Positions 31,304-44,370 of a stretch of DNA of 64,000 nt are shown in pieces. The notes under the pieces were generated by a model. That model worked only from the letters and a program-made list of their open reading frames with translations. It was not told where the DNA came from and ran no database searches. Positions within the stretch are counted from its first letter, which is position 1. Every line of letters starts with the position of its first letter. The translations under genes were made by a program, and so were the position numbers. The stretch is from Brachypodius melanocephalos (taxonomy: Eukaryota > Chordata > Aves > Passeriformes > Pycnonotidae): positions 5,779,632 to 5,843,631 of the forward strand of contig VZSR01003371.1 in NCBI GenBank assembly GCA_013398615.1. Reading direction: 5' to 3'.

Positions 31304-31830
31304 CGGCTCCGTCCCCGCATGCCCCGGCCCTGCCATGGGTGACTGCTCTCCCGAGTCAGCCTATCAGGAATTTATTGCCTCTTCTCCATCGCCCGGCAAA
31401 GAAACTGTCTCACAGATGTTGGCATTGTAACTCATTCAGTGTCACCGTGGGGTTCTCCGCCATTGTGTCCCCTCACAAAGGGGCGGCTTTCAGGGCAGGG
31501 CACGGCGGGGCTGTGAAGGTAGCCCGGGGCCGGGCCTGCGCCGAGGGCCCTTTGTTGGAGCCCCTCAGCCCAGGGTATCGCCTGCCCTTGCACTCCCCTG
31601 CGCTGGAGGCAAGGCCCGGAGAGGAGCTGGCAGGAAGGAAGGATTTTCTGCCTTTTGTGGGCTCTTTCTGTGCTATTTTTGTTCTCCAAGACAGCTTTTG
31701 TTGCCCAAGGTAATGATCCTTGGCCCTTATTCATATCTCTGCTTTTGTCCGGGGGCCTTTGTAGGCGATGAGCTGGGGGTGAAACCCACCAGACACAGAG
31801 CACCGGGGCCAGCCCCTGCTATGTGTATAG

Positions 31831-31840
31831 CTATAAATAA
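31831..31840. promoter_or_regulatory. MEF2 consensus site
   Basis: CTATAAATAA matches YTA(A/T)4TAR exactly, about 530 bases from the CArG box. Confidence 0.3.
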
Positions 31841-31850
31841 CTGGCTGTGA

Positions 31851-34800
31851 GCTATCTGCTATGAAATCATCCTTGTCAGAGCATCGGCAGCAGGTTGTGC
31901 GAAAGGTTTCACCGAGACACAGCAGATGTGTGTCGGCTCTGAAAGCATCCCTAAAACACACCCCACTGACCCCAGAGGTGACCCCAGCGTGATGAGCAGC
32001 ATTGCAAAGGCTGCCCAGGACAAGGCTGTCCCACAGCCATGTGCTGGTGTCCCCTGGGCTCCTTTGAGTGCAGGCACATTCTTGTCTGTAGGAAATGAAA
32101 AAGCAGTTCCAGGAATGATATAAACCAAAGCAAAATGCTCCCCTCGAATTTCTGCCGAACCCCCGAGATGATGTTCTCACCCCTTCTCACTCATCTCTGG
32201 TGCCTGCAAAGGGATGAGATGGCAGGAAACACACACACACACTGGTCTTTAGGCACACTCACGTGCAAATATATAAAATAAATATAAAAATGTAAAACCA
32301 ACTTCAGTCCTTAAAAGAAGAGGAGCTCCAAGGCCTCATCTTTCCCCGCCCAGTGCCAGCACCAGTTGCATCCTCACCACACTCAAACCAGAAAGGCAAA
32401 ACGCAGGGGACAGCCCACTCCTCACTGGAGCCTCCCTGGATGACCAGGGCCAGCGGTGTTCTGGATCCCTACACAGCTCTCAGAGCTCCCATCAGGCTCC
32501 AGACCTGTGAAGAGGACTTATACAAGTCCTCACATGCATACCGTTAAGCATATTTGTTTTTATTTTTTCAGGTTCAAGGCCTCAGTGTAAGCTCCGCAGG
32601 CTAGGGAGGCTCTGCTGTTCAGACATCTAAGCCACCACGCCCACTCGTGAGGAGGAGGGATTTTTTTTTAATAGATATATATTTCTTTTTTTTAATCTCC
32701 CATCCATCAGCTCAACGGCAAAAATGGTGCCAAATGAAGTCTTTCCACTCATGCAATTTTTGTGGTCTAAAATTCACCACGTGTTTAACCACGACTCCTT
32801 GGCCAGTCCCTGCAGCACCCAGGTTCCCAGGTGGTCTCCCATCCCAGCACCAGCCAAGCCTGCAACTGTTTAGTTTCTAAACTCAGAGCAGTCAGGCTAG
32901 AGTGGATACAGGCCAAATATAATATAGACACATACAGGCCTATATTATATAAAATACATACACACACACATATTTTATGTATATGCATATACATATGTAT
33001 ATAAAAATGTATAAACTCACACACAATGTGTGTGTTTAAAATAGAAACCCCCAACCAGAAAATAAAATATTTTACTGCAAAGTGAATGGATTTTTTTAAT
33101 GCTTAGAAAAATGTGTTAAAATATAAGTAGAACATTAATGAATCCCTGTTCAAATGCTGATGAAATACAGGGCTTCTCACTGACTGCGCAAATTTTTTTT
33201 CTTGTTTATTTGTATCACTTCTAGTAGGAAAATATCATTTGGAGTGAAATATTATACTTGCTACAGAATGGGCCTAAGTCTTCATGGCCCACCAAGCTGT
33301 TCTCAGCAGCAAATCTATGGCACAGAGGGTCCAGAAATCTCACGACCTCACTGAATGCAAGCTTGAAAATCAAAACTGAACTGGAGCACCCAGAGTTCAC
33401 CCTCCTGGTGGGATCCTTTTGTCCTCATGAGACTGTGGCGCCAGGCAGTTTCCTCTGAGCCTGATCTGGGGAAATGCTTTACCTCCAGAACAGGCCCTTT
33501 TTTCACACTTTCTCTTTAAAGAGGTGCCTTCCACTGAGGAGAACTGCTTGGTGTGTCCACAGGCAAGGTGACCTCCTCAAGTAAAGTACTTCTCTGGAGA
33601 CTCCCAGCTGCTGTCCATGATGCTTTTTGTTGGAAGGGAGGATCACGGTGCTTAACAGACCCTGTTTGATGGACAGAGCCTGGTGGGGGTTGGTAACCCA
33701 GCCAGGAAAGGGTTCTTGGCACAGGTAGGCTTTGAGATCTCAGACCTTCAAACAAAACCCACAGAATGTGTGGGCAGGTTTCCTGAATCACTACACCCTG
33801 TTATTAGGGCTTTCAGCTGGGAAGGGGAGAGACCTGGACTGTTCCACTGGCAGTTTAATTATTTTATACAAATGGGAACATCTTTAAAAGTTTCAGAGTC
33901 TAGGAGAGGCTTTGAGAGATTTGTTTGGACATTTCTTTGGGAAAAGCAAGTTCAAGTCCCATCAAGCATAGGAAAATCACTCATGGGAGTCTCCCTTATC
34001 CCACATGGATACTTTATAGGCCTGGGCATGGGGAGGAGTGAAGAAGGCACAGCATTACTGCTTTCTCCAGCTCTTCAATGGACAGAAATGATTAACTTTT
34101 CTTGTGCCTCAGACCAAGTCCAATCTTTGAGCTTCCAGCCATTACAGACACCTCTTGTCCTCTCAGAAGTAACTTCCAAAGGCAATGACAGATGCTTCTC
34201 TGAGGTGGTGGGTGTGATAAGGGTTCCATTAAGCTTCCCCTGTGGTCAGTGGCCAGAGATGGGCTTCTCCAGAAGGCAAGTAGAACCACTGAAGGTGCAA
34301 ATTTCCCTCCAGAGGAGTGTGTCTCTTCTCACTGAAGGAAGAGGAATCCCTGGCCACCAGAATACAAGGAACAGAGTGCAAGGAACATTCTCTGGTGCTG
34401 AAAAGAAAGATTAATCAAATGGTTTTGGTTGGAAGTGAGCAATCTGGGCACCAAATCTCAGTGTTTCCTCTGCCCTTCCCCTCGTGAAATTCATTAATAT
34501 GACCCTGTACGATTTCCAGTGCAGTGTGTGGATGTTTGGTTTTCCTGCATAAAGATTATTCACACACTGACCCATAACTGGTCAGAGGAGAGCATTAACA
34601 TGTGTAAAGGATTGAGCCAAGCTCTTGGAAGCTAATGGGAAAGAAAACAAACTAATATGCTGACATAGCACTTTAATAAGGAGTAATCAAGAAAAAGAGC
34701 AATGTTAACATGGCTTGAACAATACATGAATTATGTAATGCTGACACTGAAATGCCTGGAAAATGGTGGGAGGAATCCCTTTTCCTCAGAGTTCAGAAGA

Positions 34801-37800
34801 TGGTGCTCTGGACTAGCTGGGAGGGGCAGCCTGCCAGGACAGGACAGCAGAACCCTTCCAAGTCTGATGAGTAATTAGTTCTCACCACTTTAACAAAGAA
34901 AACTTTCAGCATGTAGGTACAAGGGTGGCAGAACCTGAGGAGATAAAAGGAGAAGGCCAGCATGAACAGTCAAAACAGGCCGATCTGAGTCAGTTTGTTG
35001 TGGCAGATGTAGCTGAGATCAACCAAAGGTGATTTGGAGACTCCTTAGGTAATCTCGTGCAGCAAACTTAGCTAATGGCTGTGCTCTGGATTTGTGCAAG
35101 TAGTAATTAATAATCACAGGTGCATCGGGAGGAAAAATACATTAAAAATAATTTTGCTCTTTTCAAATTAGTCTAGAACAACAATGTGAATAGTGGGCTT
35201 CCTCAGGAGAGAAGTTTTTAAAGAAAATTTACTGAGCACGGGTCACATCAATTGGATTCCCCTACAACCCCAAGAGATCCAGGATCAGTAACTCAGGCTT
35301 TTCACCATCAGTTCTTGCCAGGGACCAACATGTGACCAAGGGTGCAAGAAGAGCAAAGGCGTCTCAGCCATCAGTGACTGGGTGACAGTCCCTCCATCAG
35401 CAACCAGAGCAAACCCGCTGAGTTGCTGGAAAGACTCTCACTCACTTCAGTGGTCTTTGGATCCCATCCCAAAGGGAAAAGCAATTTCCATCACAGAAAT
35501 ATGCCTGCCACCGAGCTCATTTATTGCTCCTTTGTTAAATGTGCTGTAAAGACTCACATAATAAAGTTCCAGAAATCATCCAGTATCAACAGGTTTCAGC
35601 TGGAGTGATTAACCAAAGCACAGGAACTTGGAGAGCAAGTGTATTAATGTCTCCTGGCCACTAAATCTTTCTTTCCAAGAAAGAAAAGAGCCAAAAAAAG
35701 ATAAATAGTTAGGAAGTTAGAACAATGAGTCGAAATCCCAGAAGGGCTTCACTAATTGTTTACAGAAGATAGACTGCAATGAAGGGATGATTAGAAATAT
35801 GTCAGCTGCAGGACTTTGATAGCAGCCAATCTGTCTTGGCAGGGGGAGGAATAGACTACAGAGAGGAACAGCAACAGCAGTGAAACAGGCAGAAGGCAAA
35901 ACCCACAATCTCACAGATTTTGCAGTCCTGCAAACATCTACTATATGGGTCTAAATGTGAGATGGCATTAGACATATGCCAGAAGTTTTGCATAATGAGA
36001 AATAAATTAAAAAGAATTGGACACATTGTGGAGCCATGGTGTTGCCTTTCAAGCCAGCTGGGACCATCCATCCAGCTGATAAAGCAGAGACTCTCCTTGG
36101 GAGCAGAACTGCACACAGCTGCTGCTGGAGCAAATGGTGGGCAGCAGGGACCCAGGGAAGCTTGTGCCAGTGGAGTCCTGGAAATGAAAGCAGATTCTGG
36201 ACCTTGTTGGTGTCTTTCATATTAAGGGGCCGGGTTCAAGTACAACATCTAGAGTGCTTTGATCGGTGTCCCCTGTGACTAAACAGTAAAGTCAATCTTT
36301 ACAATGATTTTCACACATTTGGGCCAGTGCAATATATCCAGGGCTCTGATGCTCCACAGTGCCTTCTCTTGCCCGGCTGCAGCCCACTGGTCTATTACCA
36401 TATGTCACTATATAGAGCTAAGCACAGGAGAAGCTTAGAGAAGTGGGTGGAGGATGCAGGGCCACTTTACCTATCCAAAAAGTCAAGACCAACCAGCAGC
36501 AGTCTTATCACAAGTATTCCTCTCCCTGTTGAATCTCCTCACCCCAGCTGTGCCAGGCACCATGTACAGAAGCTCAAGGCATCTATCAGAAGCACAGCCA
36601 AGCAAACACACACACAAACATCCCCGTGCCAAGAGGCTGACAATGTTTTTTTTTTCTATCTCTTCCATGGCTTTCAGATCCAATTGGCTCTGTTTCTATG
36701 AAACTCTTTTATTTTTTCTAATTTTCAACACTGCAAACCCTGCCTGAAGCATGCTAAACTATTTCCATGCATGCTGGGACTCCAGTGCTGGTCACAGCAG
36801 TAAAGTGTGGGCTCTCAGGAGAGAAAGGAGATGGGGATGAATTGTATTAAATTCTAACAGGGTGCTTCAAGGAATCCTCTGGGCATGGATCCATGAAACT
36901 TGTTGCACCCCAGCCTGACCAACCCAGCTGGTGTGCTCCATCATGTCCCCCCAGACCAAACAGTCCCAGGATCTCCAGTTAAACTGGCCAGATAAGGCAT
37001 TTTGCTCTGTTGGAGCTCCTTCAGCCACGCAGACCTTATAGCTGGTGCTGGGAATTCCTGCCAGGGACTTCAAAGAGGGCAGGACTGAACTCATCGTTTG
37101 AAGCCCAGCCCCATTCCCTGTCCTTAGGCAAGCGGAGGAGCCATGAGAACAGCTCAGAAACCTCAGCTGCTTCAAAACACATCTGCCTGCCTTGGGAATT
37201 AAGAAGTGCCCTACAAACATATCTCCCCCTTCTGCACCTGCAAAGCAGTGGAGACCCTGAGAGTTTGTGCTGCCTGAGTGCCCATGCCCTGTTTGCCAGC
37301 TTCACAGTCCTCAGATATCTGATTCCCTCCTATTCCACCTCCCATTCCAGCTCTTCCTACTGCGTACTGCCACAAAAGCTGTGCCAGCCCAAAGGCTTTA
37401 CCTGAATAAAGGCATAATCCTGTCTAGGATGTGTGGCCTGATAGCTCAGCTCCTCTGAGAGCAGTGGTGGAAAAAGAGCACAGAAGTATTTTAGTAACAT
37501 TATGGCAATCTCCTCTCAGTTAACAGTTTATTGCTGCAATTTGGCCTGTTTTGCTGCTTGTAGGTCGTCAGTATGAAGTCACTCTCCCCCAAAGGGGCTC
37601 GTAATTCAGATGTTTTCCCTCCATGCGGTGTTCCTTCTCACATCCTGTCCCACCCAAGCGTGAGGTCAAGCAGGGTCCTCATTTCCCTGGGAAGTCCATG
37701 GGAGCATTTTACAAATGAAATTATATGATGCCTAAAAATCCAAATAAAACAGGATGAGGGGCTGTCCCCTGAGCACGCAGGAGAGGCTGGACAAGTGAAT

Positions 37801-38834
37801 GTTCTCCTCATGCCAAGAGGATGAGTTTTGGGAACAGATCCAAGCTGTTCCCCAGATGGTGCCAGGACACCACCTTGGCAAGAGTGAGCAAATGCAGACC
37901 AAACCTGTGCCAAGGCATTTGCTCACACTGAAGCTGTGGAATGGTCACAGGCCAGGACGATGACAGTGTATTGGCCATTCATGTCCACCAGTGGCCACAG
38001 AGCAGTGGGACCTGCCTGTGCTGACCTCATGCTGCCAGGTCAGTGCATGCCCTCTTGGAGATTAGAAAAGTAAAGGCACCATATCTTCTGTATTAAAAAG
38101 GCCCAAAAGGAAGTTCTGAAGGAGTCTTGAGATGCTTCATGGCTCCTTGGAGGAGCTGGTCCAGGATGCCACTGCATGAGGCAGCAGGTAGCCTTGGGGA
38201 AATCTCCCTTTTATCTCTGGGACTCTGTTCCCCATCTGTCCAATGGGAAAAACCAGCACGTTCCCTTCTCACAGGGGTTGTTAGAGTTGCACATCAAAGA
38301 ACACAAGATGTCCAGGCACTGTGGGGATGGGTACCATGTGAACACCCAACCTGAGGTGGAAACACAAAGAAAGGCATTTTCAACCAGAAATAATCCAAGT
38401 AATTTTTGTCATCTCCAACTTCAAAGACACAAGCTCCAATATTTTGTGTGCTTGTGAAGTGGAAAAACGTTCTTCTTGTCCAATACAGATCCGTGCCAAC
38501 AGCAGGCAAAATTTTGGCCTACTAAATTAACATAGTTTTTAATTAAGACTCCAAATTTCACCCAGCCTGGCTTAGGGCATGTCTACACAGATAGGAGCAG
38601 ACGCACACGGGCTCCTCTGTCTGCCTTCCAAACCAGCTTGACTGAGCTGGCTTCAGCATCACACTGAGCTTGCTTGAGCTCTCTGGCTACTTGAGGGGGG
38701 CTAAAACAAGCTCCTAACAGGCAGGGTGGAATATTTAAGCCCAGCACTGTATGAACATGGCTTCATGGCTTCTCGATGAAGATGGCTTGTGCCCAGTTGG
38801 CTTGCAGAGCAAGAGAGTTCACATCTGTTTGTGT
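31851..38834. other. Intergenic stretch, no gene recognised
   Basis: It contains short CA/TA-rich stretches at 32229-32242 and 32930-33035. There is a 243-codon open frame at 33683-34414 (+) without recognisable domains. No CR1 fragment was seen in this part. Confidence 0.5.
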
Positions 38835-38870
38835 CCATCCATCCATCCATCCATCCATCCATCCATCCAT
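38835..38870 (+). repeat. (CCAT)9 microsatellite
   Basis: Nine perfect tandem CCAT units lie here. They are likely to be variable in length between individuals. Confidence 0.95.
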
Positions 38871-41800
38871 GTCCTTGTATGCCTGTTTTCAAGTTTACTA
38901 AATATCTTTTTATTTGGCCACCCACTACTGGAAGTATTTTCATGACAGCTTTTAGGAATTACAGTTTTCCATTTTACTGTTTCCTTGTACTGTACAAAGC
39001 CAAATTATTGTGGTGTTCACAATAATCAGCAAAAAAATCAGGAATAGAAACATATATTATTGTAACAGCATTAAATAGCAACAAATCAATTACATTTCTA
39101 ACATGTTTTTGTTTCTGATAATCACAGGTGTTATTTACAACACAGGTTTTATTTCATATGGGGGTGTATGCAATGATCTATTATTTTGTCAAATTCTTCT
39201 GAAAATAGCACATTCATCAATACTTACTTCAATAAAATACTCAGCCAGAGTCAAATCTACAAGACATGGAAGTATCCGTGGAATGGATGCAGTCACAGGA
39301 AAATAAACCATTCCCATTTCATCTGTTTTAATGTTCAGCCAAGTTCTGGATAAACACACACATGAAACACAGCTGAAACAATCCCAGCATTTACTATGAT
39401 TAGTTTTCAGCACAGGCCATGGATTTGTTCAGAGTGAACCCAGTCATCGGGAAGGAATCCTCTGGACATGGAGTAGCAGGAAATACACAAAGTGTACAGA
39501 GGAAAAACCTTTTCAGAGGAACACAAATAATTCAAAATTTGCAGGGACATAATTTAAAATGAATGAAGTAATTTGCTCAGGGAAGGAGGAAACTTGCAAT
39601 AATTCATTTGAAGTGGCTTTCTTTGCAAAAACACTGCCCAAGATAAGGCTTATCAGAGGCATTCTTATAGCTTGTGTGTGCAGTTGAGGTATCTGTGGAA
39701 TATAAGCTGGCCTTTATTCTGACAGAAAACATATAAACAAATTAAATAGATTTAACCATTTGCTGTCCACTGCTGGAGTAATGTCAGTGCTCCTTGTGTC
39801 TCTTAACCAAAGTTTTTGCTAATGACATTGGTATTTTGATAATATTGCCAAGAAAAGGCAAAATTGTTGTTCCTACACAAATAACACTATCACCATAGAG
39901 AGAAATTATAAGGAGACGCTGCTGGAAAAAACAAAGCCTAGAAGCAGAAAACATGTCTAGTAGCACTACGACTTCCTTCTCAACAGCAGCATGTGCAGTC
40001 CTTTATTCAAGGCAGCCTCATAAATCCAAGCACACTGTCATTCCCAGCAGCTTTCAGAGCAGTTTTGTGAGCAGGAGATTGGGTAGATTTGCCAGTCAAA
40101 CTGGGAGGTTTTGCTGCTGGTGTCAGTCCCAGAGAGCAACAACGTGCAGAGCCATCAGGAGAGACATCACCATCAACCTTCAGCCCTTACAGTAACACAA
40201 ACAGGAATTGCAGCAGTGGATCAAAGCAACATCCAACCTGTTACTACTGTTGAAATGAAACAGATGTTTCATAGAATGATAAACAGAACGAGCCCACCAA
40301 AACTCCGCTGGTTTAGATTCCTCTTGTACCCTGTATTCCTCTGCTGTGTGCCTGTACTATTCATTCTACCAAGACCCTTCAAAAGCAGTAGGAAGCCTGC
40401 AGAAGTGACCCTCTTGGAGATCTCCCTCCATCCTCATATACTGTGTGGACAGGAAGTAGGAATGTTTAATTGCTTGAGCATCTGTGTAGGAGCAGGAGGG
40501 GTTCCTGCACCACCAAACCCTGACCAGCTCCCAGGCTCAGAGAGACAGGGAAAATGAGATTTGCTCTTCTCTCACATTTGCTATGGTTCACTTCTTGGAG
40601 CTTAATCCAAGCTCTTCAGAGCTTGCAAAGAAATAAATTAACAAGGCTGGACACTGCAGCTGCCAAAACAAAAGTTTATTCCACAGTCATGAGAACTAAA
40701 ATTACTTATAGGCTCAGCCAAATCTTCTCTAAGCAGACATATTTTCTGATCATCTGTAGAGGAAAATACCCCAGTTAGAGAGGACTGTAACTAAACAGTT
40801 ATTCAGGTTTAGCTGAAATGATTTGGCCTGCAGACAGTATTGATTCTTGTTTGGAGTTCATGTGCCTTAGAAGACTGAGAGTTTGAAGGGTTGGGGAGGG
40901 AAGGTGAGAAGGAGGACTTGGGACAGTTCAGCCAACAAGATGACATGGGGAATTGCTCTATACACTGACCAAAATGTCTCCTACTGGGATATCCAGTAGG
41001 TTTGATGAATTTCAGCTTTTGGCCTGGGACACAGAACAGTGGGAGCAAGAGAATGAAGAAACATTTGCTTAAACAAACTTTTCCTTTGAGAAACCAACCC
41101 CATGGGTGTCTTCTGGGAACACTAAGTATCAGTGGTATCTGTATTTTCATTAGCTTCACTGTACCATGTCCTACATCTATATTTCAGCTGGGTATCCCAT
41201 GCAGGCTGAAGCCCACACAAGCCCAAGCTCAGTAGTTGTCTTACTTGCACAGACTCCAGCTCACAATCAGGTTCAAGACAGTTTTGGGGAGGAAAGATTC
41301 CAGTGTGCAACCCCTCAAAGCACAGACAGCCTGTCCACAGTGTACCATCCAATCCACCACTTTTTATTCCTCCATCAAGGTTAGTCAAGGACCATCCAAG
41401 TTAGTCTCAAGGACCCCAGTAGCACCTGCCACTCAGATGACTGGAAAATAGAATTTAATCTGCTGTTGTAGAGGAGTAGGACACATGTTTGCAGACATTC
41501 AGGTCTTGTAGCTGCTGTATAGAGGTGCAGCTATAGAGGTGCATACCCAGATGAAGAAACAGTCTGGGCTTTGCTCACAATTTCTCGCTGCACCAAAGAT
41601 CTGGTCTGTCCTGCCTGCCCAAGGGACATAGATGCACTGAGGAGATCCATAGGGCTGTAAGGTACTTCCTGCTGCATCATCTTTGTTCCTATGGCCCAAG
41701 CAATGGGAGCTGATCCAGACACACTCTCAACTCCTTTGCCTCGTAAAGGGACGTGAAAAGAGGAAAGCAGATAATGTTGTTTCCACAGCAGTCCCACAAG

Positions 41801-44305
41801 CTTTTGCAATAACATGCTGTAACTGACTGTTAGTTTGGATTAGTTTATCAAAAGACCTTTGTAAGATGCTCATTCTTTGCATATCAATTAAGAGTGGCAA
41901 GAGGTAGATTATTTTGATGCTGTATTTCTTTTTGAGTCTGATGTTTGTGCCCCACGAGCACGTAAGTAAGGTGGGAGCTGCTGGTTCTTCAGGTTTTCCC
42001 ACCTTTTAGGTAGGTGAGTAGGTATTTGTTGTCAACTATCACCCAACCCACAACTGTTTTTCCTTGCTGCCTCTCAGAAACCCACATCTGTGCCTTGTCT
42101 CACTTGCAGTGATATCTCTGACATGCTGAAGTTATTACACTGCAGAAACAATTCTGCCCTTTCTAGAACTGAATGTGGCTCCACATCCACTGTCAAGCTC
42201 TACACAAATCTTCCTCCAGGACTAATTCTGCTAGAAAATACCTGTCAGCAATTTTCTGTCTGCTATCAAGGTGGAAAGTTTTACCATGGTTTTGTCCTTC
42301 CATCCATGGGCTCTATCCATTGCCAACCACCCTATCCTACCCCATCAGGCAGTCCCTCTCCAGATCAGGAAAGATATACAATACTCACAACTGGAATACT
42401 CGGGGTTTTTTTCATGCTCCACAGTTGGCAAAACAAACTCTCCATGAGATAGAGTCAAAAAAATTACTAACAGAGTGAGTTATGCTCTGATTGCTGCATT
42501 CCTCTCAGCTTTCCCTGGGGCTTGCTTGCTGTGCAGCCCTTCAAGGAAAGCTGAGTTTGTTTGTGTACCCTTTTCAGGATTTAACTCTAGCCACACCTTG
42601 AGCAGCTCATGACTGCTGCCCCTCACAGCCCAGCTTCCCTAGCAGTGGACACTTGCCAAAGCAGAGAAGTGGATTACCCGGTGTAAGAATGAAGTTGCAG
42701 CTCACCTGTCTGCAGGGCTGGTTTGGAGGGACAAATCCTCCCTTCCCCCTGAATTTACCTTGAACAGAGGGTCTCCTACTTAGCTGGGGAAAATGTTTTT
42801 TTGCTTTTAATGGTTCATGAAAACAGTTCATGTCCTCTAAAGTATCAGGGTAGTTGTAACCTCAAAGAATGACATACTAGTTTTCCATCAAACACCTTTA
42901 TGTGTTATTTTTAAGAAGGGACAGCACAACCTGTATAAAAACTTAAACTGCATGAACATCAACTTTCACAGTGGAAAAAGGATGAGTTTCTGAGCACACC
43001 ACAAGACAGAAAAGCACTCTCAAATTAAATGAAAAGACACTGGGTTGTGCAAGCACTTGGGAATGTCCTGGACATCCAGTCACCACAGGATAAATATGAA
43101 TTGCAAACCAGATCAGTTTTACCTAATCTATAAAAATAAATCAAATGAACTCCTGAAATAATTATGGACTTTGAATGTGAGATAATTAGAACTATAGCAA
43201 GCATTTTATTCCTCAAAGCTCATTTCCTTCAGCCAACAGATCTTCTAAGCCCATGAGCAGAGTTGCACCTGTAGTGTCAGTGGCTTTGCTAATAGCAGCT
43301 GGATTAAGAATCCATTTGTTGAGAAAACAGCAAAACCTTTGAGCTGATAAAAGATTTCTGCTTATGAAAAAAAGTACCTTCAGCAACAGCAAAAGAAGCT
43401 CTGAAGATCAAAATAGTGGTTTAGGAGAATGATCTGTGCTGAAGCATCTCTTCGAGTTGTCTGAAGATTCTAAGATTTGCAAAGCCAAACTAATTGAGGA
43501 AAGTCACTGTCACTCCACTGGGCACAGGAGGGTTACCTGAGGTGTTGAAATGCCTGCAATTGTGACTGGCAGAGGACAGAACATAGTTAACAAGCCTGCA
43601 TTTTTAGCCATTAAATAGAGCAGTAACGCTACTGCCCTGGCTCTCTCTGGTATGAGACTTAGACTGTGATATTTGCTAGTGGACCTGACTTCAAGAGGGA
43701 AAATACATCCCAAGTTTCCAGTTGTAACTATTTGCAATCTGGGATCCAAGCAGGTGCCCCTTAGCAAAGCATCTTCCTGCAAACTGAGCAAGAATGTGTT
43801 CCCACCAAGTATGTTTAACCAGTGTGTAGGGACTGTATAAAAGGAAAATTAGAAATGTAACCAAGGAAAACAAAATGAATGGCAGATGGAAAATAGAAAC
43901 AAATATGAAGGTCTAATTTTACGTATCACTGGAAAATTCCACCAGCTCAAATGTCAAGATCTGTATATAAATTCAGTGTAAGCAACAAGAGGCTGATTTT
44001 CAAGGCTGCTCTCACTGTTTTTAACATTGCCATTTGAGTGTCTTTTATGGGTTTAAAACTATAAAATGCAATAAGCCCATGAAATTAATTCTGACTGGAT
44101 TTGATATACTAGAAAATATACCTGGTGGAGACATAAATCTGTTTTATTACAGCAGAATGACATTAATTTTATTTTAATGCACACATACACAAATCAGTGC
44201 TGTGCTGAGCCTCAGAGCAGGAGGTGAGTCAATTCCAGTTCTGATGCACCCATGGACACAGGCTATTATACAACTTTTTACACCTTGTGAAGCAAATCCA
44301 CCAGC
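38871..44305. other. Intergenic stretch, no gene recognised
   Basis: This is AT-rich to mixed sequence with no recognisable coding exon. A small local duplication of CAAGGTTAGTCAAGGACC-like sequence lies at 41379-41416. Confidence 0.55.
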
Positions 44306-44370
44306 CACAGAATAGGTCATAGAAATAGTTTGGTTTGGAAGGGGCCTTTAAAGATCCTCTCCAATCCCAG
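44306..44370 (-). mobile_element. CR1 LINE fragment (3' tip)
   Basis: CACAGAATAGGTCATAGAAA, then TTTGGTTTGGAAGGGGCC and AAAGATCCTCTCCAATCCC, show the antisense 3' tip of a CR1. Only about 65 bases remain. Confidence 0.75.

Larger units (their letters stand above)
31200..31850. promoter_or_regulatory. CpG-rich island with CArG and MEF2 sites; candidate promoter or enhancer
   Basis: CpG dinucleotides are frequent between about 31240 and 31620, in clear contrast to the CpG-poor sequence on both sides. The SRF-type site CCTAAATAGG is at 31294-31303. The MEF2-type site CTATAAATAA is at 31831-31840 and could also serve as a TATA-like box. No gene start that I recognise lies next to it, so it may be a distal enhancer or the promoter of a non-coding RNA. 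Confidence 0.4.

Noticed and set aside
32229..33035. CA/TA-rich short runs considered as a possible array
   Set aside because: They are separate short dinucleotide runs with no common unit or regular spacing, so not a CRISPR-like or satellite array.
33683..34414. 243-codon open frame on the plus strand, the longest outside recognised genes
   Set aside because: It shows no domain, signal peptide or repeat-protein motif, no clear promoter, and no splice context. Its length is possible by chance in 50 kb of non-coding DNA on six frames.
40111..40557. 148-codon open frame with a hydrophobic stretch
   Set aside because: One short hydrophobic segment in an otherwise featureless frame is not enough. 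No family was recognised.
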